Source: Nocardioides humi (lineage in GTDB: Bacteria > Actinomycetota > Actinomycetes > Propionibacteriales > Nocardioidaceae). Taken from it: a stretch of 64,000 nt of DNA. The notes beneath the pieces were generated by a model, which saw only the letters and a program-made list of their open reading frames with translations, ran no database searches and was not told where the DNA came from. Shown piece after piece: positions 1 through 6,326 of this stretch. Location of the stretch: the NCBI RefSeq assembly GCF_006494775.1, contig NZ_CP041146.1, positions 2,790,001 to 2,854,000 on the forward strand, given 5' to 3'. How positions within the stretch are numbered: the stretch's first letter is position 1; each line of letters opens with the position of its first letter. Position numbers and translations under genes: made by a program.

Positions 1-641
1 GCCGAGGTGAACCACTTGTGCCCGACGATCCGGTAGCTGCCATCGGCCTGCGGGGTCGCGGTCGTCGTGTTGGCGCGGACGTCGGAGCCGCCCTGCTTCT
101 CGGTCATCGACATGCCGGCGATCAGGCCGCGCTTGGTCTCGGGGTCGCGCAGGCCGAAGTCGTAGGCGCGGTTGGTGAGCAGCGGCTCGAACCGGGCCGC
201 GAGCTCGGGGTTGGCGCGCAGGGCCGGCACCACGGCGTAGGTCATCGAGATCGGGCAGCCGTGCCCGGCATCGACGTTCCAGGCGTAGAACTTCGCGGCG
301 CGGGCGACGTGCGCGCCGGGCCGGTCGTCGGCCCACGGCGCGGCGTGGATGCCGTGGGAGACGGCGGTCTCCATGAGCTGGTGGTACGCCGGGACGTACT
401 CCACCTCGTCGATGCGCCGGCCGTACCGGTCGTGGGTCAGCAGCCGCGGCGGGACGCGCTCGGCCAGCCGGCCCCAGTCCTGCGCCTCGGCGGTGCCGGC
501 GAGGCGGCCGACCTCCTCGATCTCGGGCAGCGCCCAGCCGGCGCCCTCGCGCTCGATGCCCTCGCGGAGCGCGGGGTCGGCGGAGGTGTCGTGGCCGACG
601 AGCGGCGGGACCTGGTTGAGGACCTCGTGGGTGCTGGACAT
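1..641 (-). CDS. aidB: AidB-like acyl-CoA dehydrogenase, 3' end beyond window
   Basis: Reverse-strand reading frame open to the window edge, so only about the first 213 residues are present. Starts ATG at 641 (MSSTHEVLNQVPPLVGHD) after an AAGGAG ribosome site. The stretch MTEKQGGSDVRANTT, followed by a GHKWFTS segment, is characteristic of the AidB / isovaleryl-CoA dehydrogenase-like branch of FAD-dependent acyl-CoA dehydrogenases. Escherichia coli AidB belongs to the adaptive response to DNA alkylation (family knowledge). Its start lies 5 bases after the stop of the upstream enoyl-CoA hydratase gene, so the two are one operon. With that partner and a PaaX regulator, a role in acyl-CoA catabolism is as likely as DNA protection. 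The DNA-binding C-terminal part that would help decide is outside the window. Confidence 0.8.
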   Translation of the reverse strand, partial: MSSTHEVLNQVPPLVGHDTSADPALREGIEREGAGWALPEIEEVGRLAGTAEAQDWGRLAERVPPRLLTHDRYGRRIDEVEYVPAYHQLMETAVSHGIHAAPWADDRPGAHVARAAKFYAWNVDAGHGCPISMTYAVVPALRANPELAARFEPLLTNRAYDFGLRDPETKRGLIAGMSMTEKQGGSDVRANTTTATPQADGSYRIVGHKWFTS

Positions 642-646
642 CGTCG

Positions 647-1663
647 CTACTCCTTGTCGGTGACGTTGCTGGTCTGCGGTCCGTGGTCGTCGTACGGCGC
701 CCCGTCGCGCTCGCGCACGGCCTGCCGGAAGCCCACCTCGGCGGCACGCTGTTGAAACGCATGGCCCTCGCGGGTGTGGCGGGAGATGCCGTCGAAGACG
801 GTGCTGATCATCCGGCTGTTCTGCACACCCTGGGCGAGCAGCGCGGAGTTGAGCGCGAGCTTGGTCATGATCAGCTGGTTGAGCGGCATGGCGGCGATCC
901 GCTGCACCAGCGCCTCGGTGCGCTCCTCGAGCCGCTCGGGCGCGGGCGCCTCGATCGCCAGCCCCCACGCGGCGGCCTCGGCGCCGGTGAGGGTGTCGCC
1001 GGTGAAGAGGAGTCGCTTGGCGCGCTGGTCGCCGAGGCGGTGCGCCCACAGGCCGGCGGAGGGGACGCCCCAGACCCGGGTGGGCGGGTACCCGATCTTG
1101 GCGTCGGCCGCGATCACGATCTGGTCGCAGTGCAGCGCGATATCGGTGCCGCCGGCGACGCAGAAGCCGTGGATGCTCGCCACCGTGGGCTTGTCGGCGT
1201 GCAGCAGGCTCGCGAAGCCGCGGGTGAAGCGGCTCATCATCGCGTAGTCGACCATCGGGTCCCAGGTGCCGGCCGGGTCGTGGTTGAGCATCTGCACGGT
1301 CAGGTCGAGCACGGTGCCCTCCCGCGGCGTCGCGCCCGCCATGGCACCGTCCATCAGGCCCTCGGCCGAGGCGGCGAGGTCGTAGCCGCCGCAGAAGCCC
1401 TTGCCGCGCCCGCTCAGCAGGATCACGTGCACCCGAGGGTCGAGGTCGGCGCGCTCGACGGCGTCGGCCAGCTCGACGGGGGTGTCCGGCGTGATCGAGT
1501 TCCCCTGCTCGGGCCGGTTGAAGGTCAGCCGCGCGACCCGGCCGTCGACCTCGTAGGTCAGCGTCCGGTACGACGGCGCGTCGTCGGCCGGCGGCGTCGT
1601 GGCGCGGTACGGCGAGTCCGCGCCCTCGGTCGCGGCGCGGCGCCACGGTGCTTCGTCGGCCAT
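647..1663 (-). CDS. enoyl-CoA hydratase/isomerase (crotonase) family protein
   Basis: 338 residues. Crotonase-fold core from about residue 30 (LTFNRPEQGNSI), with the CoA-binding/oxyanion segment GRGKGFCGGYDLAAS near residue 85 and the second oxyanion segment SIHGFCVAGGTDIAL near residue 165. Family members hydrate or isomerise enoyl-CoA thioesters in the cytoplasm. It is longer than a simple 260-residue crotonase because of an N-terminal extension and an insert after the first motif, as in crotonases of large actinobacterial genomes. Upstream gene of an operon with the AidB-like dehydrogenase. Divergent from the PaaX-type regulator, which is the obvious candidate controller. Substrate unknown. 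Confidence 0.85.
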   Translation of the reverse strand: MADEAPWRRAATEGADSPYRATTPPADDAPSYRTLTYEVDGRVARLTFNRPEQGNSITPDTPVELADAVERADLDPRVHVILLSGRGKGFCGGYDLAASAEGLMDGAMAGATPREGTVLDLTVQMLNHDPAGTWDPMVDYAMMSRFTRGFASLLHADKPTVASIHGFCVAGGTDIALHCDQIVIAADAKIGYPPTRVWGVPSAGLWAHRLGDQRAKRLLFTGDTLTGAEAAAWGLAIEAPAPERLEERTEALVQRIAAMPLNQLIMTKLALNSALLAQGVQNSRMISTVFDGISRHTREGHAFQQRAAEVGFRQAVRERDGAPYDDHGPQTSNVTDKE

Positions 1664-1686
1664 GCACCCGACATTACGTCTATCAC

Positions 1687-1698
1687 GACACTTGTGTC
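1687..1698. promoter_or_regulatory. inverted repeat in the crotonase/PaaX divergent promoter
   Basis: GACACTTGTGTC has perfect 5-base arms around TT. It is centred in the 65-base gap between the divergent crotonase and paaX-like starts. The position suits an operator for the PaaX-like protein that could control both directions. Inference from symmetry and position only. Confidence 0.45.
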
Positions 1699-1728
1699 CA
1701 GATCTGTAACGATGGGAAACTGTGCGCC

Positions 1729-2451
1729 ATGCCCGCCGTCGTCCCCCTCCCGGCGCGCTCGGTGATGCTGAGCCTGTTGCTGGGATCGCACCCGGACCGG
1801 ATGTCGGCGGCCGAGCTGGTCCGTGCGGGCGAGCACTTCGGCATCCCCGCCGCGACGACCCGGGTCGCGCTCACCCGCGCCGTCGCCGCGGGCGACCTCC
1901 AGCGGGACCGCGGCGACTACGTCCTCGGCGAGCGGCTCGCCGCCCGCCAGCGCCGGCAGGACGAGGCCGTCCTCGACGCCGAGACCGCGTGGGACGGCAC
2001 CTGGGAGATGGCGGTCGTCGTGGTCGCGGGCCGCACCGGCGCGGAGCGGGCGGCACTGCGGGAGCGGCTGGCGTCGTACCGGCTGGCGGAGCTGCGGGAG
2101 GGCGTCTGGACCCGGCCGGCGAACCTCCGCCGGCCGCGGGGGTACGCCGACGAGCCGGTCCTGGCGACCTTCAGCGCCACGCCCGACGAGGATCCCGGGG
2201 ATCTCGCGGTCCGGCTGTGGGACCTGAGCGCCTGGGCCAAGGAGGGCCGGACGCTGCTGCGGCAGCTCGAGCGGACGAGCGCGCCCGCCACGCGGCTCGC
2301 GGTCGCCGCGCACGTCGTCCGCCACCTCGCGACCGACCCGCTGCTGCCCGCCGCGCTGCTGCCGCAGGACTGGCCGGCGGCGGCGATGCGGACGGCGTAC
2401 GCCGCCTATCAGGACGAGCTGCGCGAGCTCGCCCTCGCGCCCTCGCGCTGA
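1729..2451 (+). CDS. PaaX family transcriptional regulator
   Basis: 240 residues from ATG 1729. An upstream in-frame start at 1648 would run through the promoter region and the inverted repeat, so 1729 is preferred. N-terminal winged-helix region (RSVMLSLLLGSHPDRMSAAE, then SFGIP-like AATTRVALTRAV), a central PaaX domain with WDGTWEMAVVVVAGR, and a C-terminal helical part with DLSAWAKEG. PaaX is a CoA-thioester-responsive repressor of phenylacetate degradation in E. coli; relatives control other acyl-CoA pathways (family knowledge). No paa catabolic genes are visible here, so the adjacent crotonase/dehydrogenase operon is the likely target. Its last 43 bases overlap the convergent membrane-protein gene. 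Confidence 0.85.
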   Translation: MPAVVPLPARSVMLSLLLGSHPDRMSAAELVRAGEHFGIPAATTRVALTRAVAAGDLQRDRGDYVLGERLAARQRRQDEAVLDAETAWDGTWEMAVVVVAGRTGAERAALRERLASYRLAELREGVWTRPANLRRPRGYADEPVLATFSATPDEDPGDLAVRLWDLSAWAKEGRTLLRQLERTSAPATRLAVAAHVVRHLATDPLLPAALLPQDWPAAAMRTAYAAYQDELRELALAPSR

Positions 2452-2987
2452 TCGCGCCGGCGCGAGGTCGGGAGCTCCCAGAGCGGCCCGAACACCAGCC
2501 AGAGGCCGACGATGACCCAGGCGCGGATCACCCAGCCGGTGAGGGCGCTCGCCTGGTCGTGGTCGGCGACGAGGAGGATCAGGCCGAGCAGCACGACGGA
2601 TGCGATGGCAGCGGCGGCGACGACGCGGACCCACTCCCGCCAGGTCGCGGCCATCCGCTCGGGGCTGCCCTTGGCGGGCTTGACCGGCGCGGGTCCGCCG
2701 GCGAAGCGGTGAGCGAACCGGATGTCCGCCCACCGCACCAGCGCCGGGCCGAAGGCGACGGAGAAGCCGAGGTAGACGCCGGCCAGGCCGTGCGGCGTAC
2801 CGGCCTCGGCGCCGCGGTGCAGGTCGACCGCGACGGCGCCGACGAGGACGACGTCGAGCACCGGGATCAGGGCGAGGACGACGGTGCTCGCCCGGCGCCT
2901 GCGGACCAGGTAGCGCAGCGCGAGGCCGGCGCCGAGCAGCACCCAGAAGCCGATCTCGGAGGCGACGATGAACCCGGCGACGACCAT
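2409..2987 (-). CDS. hypothetical four-helix integral membrane protein
   Basis: 192 residues, ATG 2987 after AAGGGAG. Hydrophobic segments near residues 3-24, 36-55, 70-85 and 120-165, separated by Arg-rich loops (LVRRRRAS) that suggest cytoplasmic faces. No catalytic motif was recognised. It is divergent from a TetR-type regulator and the two share an 18-base palindromic operator, so it is probably the regulated target. This is the common arrangement for a membrane or efflux-associated protein under a TetR sensor. Ends in a Ser/Arg-rich tail that overlaps the 3' end of the PaaX gene. Confidence 0.7.
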   Translation of the reverse strand: MVVAGFIVASEIGFWVLLGAGLALRYLVRRRRASTVVLALIPVLDVVLVGAVAVDLHRGAEAGTPHGLAGVYLGFSVAFGPALVRWADIRFAHRFAGGPAPVKPAKGSPERMAATWREWVRVVAAAAIASVVLLGLILLVADHDQASALTGWVIRAWVIVGLWLVFGPLWELPTSRRRDQREGARASSRSSS

Positions 2988-3030
2988 GGTCCGCTCCCTT
3001 CGTAGCGCATCTGTGCCAACACCGGGGAAT

Positions 3031-3048
3031 CTAGCACAGTCGTGCTAG
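3031..3048. promoter_or_regulatory. TetR operator, perfect palindrome
   Basis: CTAGCAC-AGTC-GTGCTAG: perfect 7-base arms with a 4-base centre, 9 bases before the GTG start of the TetR gene and 43 bases before the divergent membrane-protein gene. A TetR dimer bound here would block both promoters. Assigned by symmetry and position. Confidence 0.75.
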
Positions 3049-3057
3049 TATCGCCGC

Positions 3058-3651
3058 GTGCCGCGCACCATCGACCACGACGCCCGCCGGCAGCAGATCG
3101 GCGAGGCCGTGTGGCGCCTGGTGCTCCGCGAGGGCGTGGGCGCGGTGTCACTGCGGACCGTGGCCGCCGAGGCCGACCTCGTGCTCGGCTCCCTGCGGCA
3201 CAGCTTCCCCACCAAGGCGGAGCTGCTCGCCTTCGCGATGCGCCTGGCCCACGAGCGCGCGGCCGCCCGGGTCGCCCGCCACGCCGGCGTGCAGGACCCA
3301 CGGCGTCGCGTCGTCGCCGCGCTGCGAGAGCTGCTCCCTCTCGACGACGAGCGCACGGTCGAGATGCGCGTGCACCTCGCGCTGATGGCGGAGGGCCCCC
3401 GGCACGAGGAGCTGACCGCGCTCGCCGACGCCGCCCACGACGCCATCCGCGGGCTGTGCCTGCGCTGCCTCACCGAGCTCCGCGACGCCGGCCTGGTCGC
3501 GCCCGACCGTCACCTCGGCCGGGAGACGACGGCGCTGCACGCCCTGGTCGACGGGCTCGCGCTGCACGCGATGCGGGACCCGCGCCGCCGGCGGGCGGCC
3601 GTGCATGCGCTCGACGAGCATCTCGACGCGCTGGCCGGCGCGCCGGTGTGA
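3058..3651 (+). CDS. TetR/AcrR family transcriptional regulator
   Basis: 197 residues starting at GTG 3058. N-terminal helix-turn-helix: residues 3-50 with GVGAVSLRTVAAEADLVLGS and the recognition-helix end LRHSFPTKAELLAFAM. The remaining helices form the ligand-binding and dimerisation domain typical of a 190-200 residue TetR protein. The operator overlaps its promoter, so it is probably autorepressing and also represses the divergent membrane-protein gene. Ligand unknown. Confidence 0.85.
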   Translation: MPRTIDHDARRQQIGEAVWRLVLREGVGAVSLRTVAAEADLVLGSLRHSFPTKAELLAFAMRLAHERAAARVARHAGVQDPRRRVVAALRELLPLDDERTVEMRVHLALMAEGPRHEELTALADAAHDAIRGLCLRCLTELRDAGLVAPDRHLGRETTALHALVDGLALHAMRDPRRRRAAVHALDEHLDALAGAPV

Positions 3652-3755
3652 CAGGCGTTCTCCACAGGTCCGGTGAAGGCACTGGCGCGACCTGACCTCG
3701 CCGTTGACGATGAACGGCGTGAAGACACTCGGGAATCACGGGAAAGTGAGGCACC

Positions 3756-4331
3756 ATGGGGGTCATGATCAGCCTGTCGCCGGATGTGGACCTGCTGACC
3801 GGGATCCCCGTCGGCCGTTCGCTGACGGCGCTGGACGTGGCAGAGCTGACCGGCGAGGGCGCTCGCTATGAGCTCATCGACGGCGTGCTGACCGAGATGG
3901 CCGGCTGCTCCCCAGAGCACCAGGACGTCGTCATGCATCTCTCGGCGCTTCTCTTCGGCCTCCGACCGCCCGGCCTGAAGGTGCTGCCAGCTCCGTTCGA
4001 CATCATCGACAATCAAACCGCGGTCCAACCCGACATCGTGGTGATCACGAAGCCCATCGCCACGCACGGCTACGTCGAAGGCCCGCCGCTCCTCGCGGTC
4101 GAGGTGCTCTCGCCGAGCACCGCGCTCTACGACCTCAACACCAAGTTCAAGCGCTACGAGCGGGCCGGCGTCGCGTCGTACTGGGCGATCGACCCGATCA
4201 AGCTGCGGCTGATCGCCTGGGAGCTGCGCGACGGCGAGTACGTCGAGGTCGCCGATGTGACGGGTGAGGAGTCCTGGACCGCCGAGCTGCCCTTCCCGGT
4301 GACCATCACGCCGGCCGCCTTGGTCGACTGA
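3756..4331 (+). CDS. Uma2 family endonuclease (DUF820, PD-(D/E)XK fold)
   Basis: 191 residues. Shows the family signatures in order: YELIDGVLTEM near residue 30, VQPDIVVI near 90 (Asp of the PD-(D/E)XK site), LAVEVLSPST near 112 (Glu of the ExK-type site) and KFKRYERAGVASYWAID near 128. These are restriction-like nucleases whose cellular role is unclear; many genomes carry scattered copies (family knowledge). It stands alone between a TetR gene and a palindromic element, with no methylase or toxin partner. Start set at 3756; an internal ATG 9 bases later (MISLSPD) is also possible. Confidence 0.85.
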   Translation: MGVMISLSPDVDLLTGIPVGRSLTALDVAELTGEGARYELIDGVLTEMAGCSPEHQDVVMHLSALLFGLRPPGLKVLPAPFDIIDNQTAVQPDIVVITKPIATHGYVEGPPLLAVEVLSPSTALYDLNTKFKRYERAGVASYWAIDPIKLRLIAWELRDGEYVEVADVTGEESWTAELPFPVTITPAALVD

Positions 4332-4351
4332 GCCTGACTGCGGCTCAGCGT

Positions 4352-4502
4352 GGATTCACCGATTCGCCGCGTCGCGAGCGTCACCAGGCGGGTGTGATGG
4401 CAAGGCAGCGGCGCGACGGCGGTCTGGTTGCACCATCGAGCGTCGCTAACGCCGCCAGCGCGCCCGGATGGTGGCGCGCAGCAGCGGCAAATCGGTGGAT
4501 CC
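4352..4502. repeat. 151-bp intergenic element with inverted ends
   Basis: GGATTCACCGATT at 4352-4364 matches in inverted form AATCGGTGGATCC at 4490-4502 (12 of 13 pairs). Inside is a GC-rich hairpin at 4458-4479 (GCGCGCC / GGCGCGC). It fills the gap between the convergent Uma2 and SWIM genes. Similar in architecture, not in sequence, to the other nested inverted repeats of this window. No reading frame of note. Confidence 0.55.
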
Positions 4503-4506
4503 AAGC

Positions 4507-5223
4507 TCAGACCAGCCCGTCGGGCAGCTCCGCCCCGGCCTCGAACAGCGCCACCAGCCGCTGGGCGCGCATCGCCGCGTCGACGACCAGCTCGACGTCG
4601 TCGGCGTGATCGGCGTGGTCGGCGTGATCGGTGTCGTCGGCCGTCCCGGACGGTGCAGCGACCGAGACGGTGCGGGCGTGGAGGTCGGCCAGCAGGCTGT
4701 CGCGGTCGACGCCCCGCAGCGCGAACAGCACCAGCGGGTCGGTGTCGACCAGCCAGCCGGCCTGGATCAGGACCGCGACGGCGTGGGGGCACGGGTCGAG
4801 GTAGTGGGGGCAGGTGCAGGTGGCGGTCAGCTCGCCGCCGTACGGCAGCAGCTCGACGCCGACCTCCTCGGCATGCTCGACGAGGTCGTGCGGGAGGTTG
4901 CCGGCGAGCAGCTCGGCGATCCGGCCCGCCTCGGCGGCGACGACCTCGACCAGCGCGACGCGGGCGGTGTCGTCGAGGACCGGGATGCCGATCTCGACGG
5001 TCCAGGCGTCGTCGCCGTCGCGGCAGGCGGCGAGCAGGCCGCCGGGCTCGACGCTGATCGCGCCGACGTGCCCCCGGCGAGCGTGGGAGCGGCCGGGGCG
5101 GAGCTCGGCGTCGGAGTACGCCGCCTCCTCCACCGCCCGCTGCCAGGCCTTGCCCCACCAGGTGCGAACGCCCCGGGCCGGCTGCGTCTGCCGGGTGAAG
5201 GTGGTGCGCGTCACGCCGCCCAC
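4507..5223 (-). CDS. SWIM zinc finger family protein
   Basis: 238 residues from GTG 5223. The SWIM motif CTCPHYLDPCPH (CxC...CxH) lies near residues 135-147, preceded by a conserved N-terminal region with TWWGKAWQRAVEE. SWIM domains bind zinc and are thought to bind DNA or protein. Actinobacterial members of this type sit next to SNF2-family helicases (family knowledge), and a large SNF2 gene lies downstream on the same strand, separated here by an opposite-strand methyltransferase. A 12-base repeat near 4605-4642 encodes a DHADHADHAD linker and may vary in copy number. Confidence 0.85.
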   Translation of the reverse strand: MGGVTRTTFTRQTQPARGVRTWWGKAWQRAVEEAAYSDAELRPGRSHARRGHVGAISVEPGGLLAACRDGDDAWTVEIGIPVLDDTARVALVEVVAAEAGRIAELLAGNLPHDLVEHAEEVGVELLPYGGELTATCTCPHYLDPCPHAVAVLIQAGWLVDTDPLVLFALRGVDRDSLLADLHARTVSVAAPSGTADDTDHADHADHADDVELVVDAAMRAQRLVALFEAGAELPDGLV

Positions 5224-5249
5224 CCCACAGCGCTGCTCGCTCGGCTACC

Positions 5250-6326
5250 GTGACGTCCGTGCGCAAGGACTCGGAGACCCTCAGCAAGCGGGATCGCAGC
5301 AGCGACGAGCACGTGCGCCGTACGGCGATACGTCGCCGGAAGTTCCTCGAGATCCACGACTTCACGTCCGGTCGCGGCCTCGAGATCGGCCCGCTCGACT
5401 CCGCGATCAGCGACAAGGCCGTCGACGACGTCCGCTATGTCGACATCTTCGACGTCGCGGGACTGCGCGAGCACTACGCCGACGACCCCAACGTGCACCT
5501 CGACCTGATCCCCGAGATCGACTTCCCCCACTACGTCGACGGCACCTACCGCGACCTCGCGACCGCGGCGAAGCCCGGCGCGCCGTACGACTGGGTGATC
5601 GCCTCCCACGTCATCGAGCACATCCCCGACTTCGTCGGCTGGCTCCACCAGATCGCCGACCTGACCGCCGACGGGGGCGCGCTGCTGCTCGCCGTACCGG
5701 ACCGGCGCTACACCTTCGACCGGCACCGGCCGCCGACCACGGTCGGGCAGGCGCTCGAGGCCCACGAGCTGGGCCACTCCCGCCCCGGGACCCGCGCCCT
5801 CCACGACTTCGCCGCATCCGTCCTCGCGGTCAACTCCCACGAGATCGCGCGGATGGACGGCCTCCCCGGCCGCGACCGGCGCGTGCACCCGAACCTCGCC
5901 GAGGCACGACGCCAGGTCGAGCGCAGCCACGCCGGGGAGTACGTCGACTGCCACGTCTGGCTGTGGACGCCCACCGACTTCCTGCACCAGATCCAGGAGC
6001 TGCGCGCACTGGGCGCCGTGTCGTGGTACGTCGAGACGGTGAAGCCCCGGCGCCGCGCCGCCGGCGAGTTCCTGGTGGTGCTCCGCAAGGCCGTCGACGG
6101 GCAGCCGCCCGAGGGCCTCGTCGAGCCGGATCCCGGCACCGACCTGCCCGGCTGGCTGTACGACGACCTCGCCCCGCTGCAGGACCGGATCGACCAGCTC
6201 GAGGGCCGGGTACGCCGGCTCAAGGAGAGGTCCGGCCGGCTCCAGGCCGAGGTCGACCGGCTGCAGCGTCGCCGGCCGCGGGCGCTGCTGCGCCGGGTCG
6301 GGGCGCGGATCCGCCGTCACCGCTGA
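5250..6326 (+). CDS. class I SAM-dependent methyltransferase with C-terminal coiled coil
   Basis: 358 residues; GTG 5250 or GTG 5259 are both possible starts. SAM-binding motif I is GRGLEIGPLDSA near residue 40, followed by an acidic turn (YVDIFD) and motif-II-like DWVIASHVIEHIPD near 110. After residue 300 comes a heptad-rich coiled coil (LQDRIDQLEGRVRRLKER), then a basic tail. Methyltransferases of this build often act on cell-surface glycans or lipids, but no glycan genes are nearby. The gene runs opposite to the SWIM and SNF2 genes, with starts 26 bases from SWIM and a 10-base tail overlap with SNF2. It looks like a later insertion between them. Confidence 0.75.
   Translation: MTSVRKDSETLSKRDRSSDEHVRRTAIRRRKFLEIHDFTSGRGLEIGPLDSAISDKAVDDVRYVDIFDVAGLREHYADDPNVHLDLIPEIDFPHYVDGTYRDLATAAKPGAPYDWVIASHVIEHIPDFVGWLHQIADLTADGGALLLAVPDRRYTFDRHRPPTTVGQALEAHELGHSRPGTRALHDFAASVLAVNSHEIARMDGLPGRDRRVHPNLAEARRQVERSHAGEYVDCHVWLWTPTDFLHQIQELRALGAVSWYVETVKPRRRAAGEFLVVLRKAVDGQPPEGLVEPDPGTDLPGWLYDDLAPLQDRIDQLEGRVRRLKERSGRLQAEVDRLQRRRPRALLRRVGARIRRHR

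Noticed and set aside
4600..4645. Repeat tract in the SWIM gene as a mobile element
   Set aside because: Simple in-frame 12-base repetition giving DHADHADHAD; no inverted ends or other copies.
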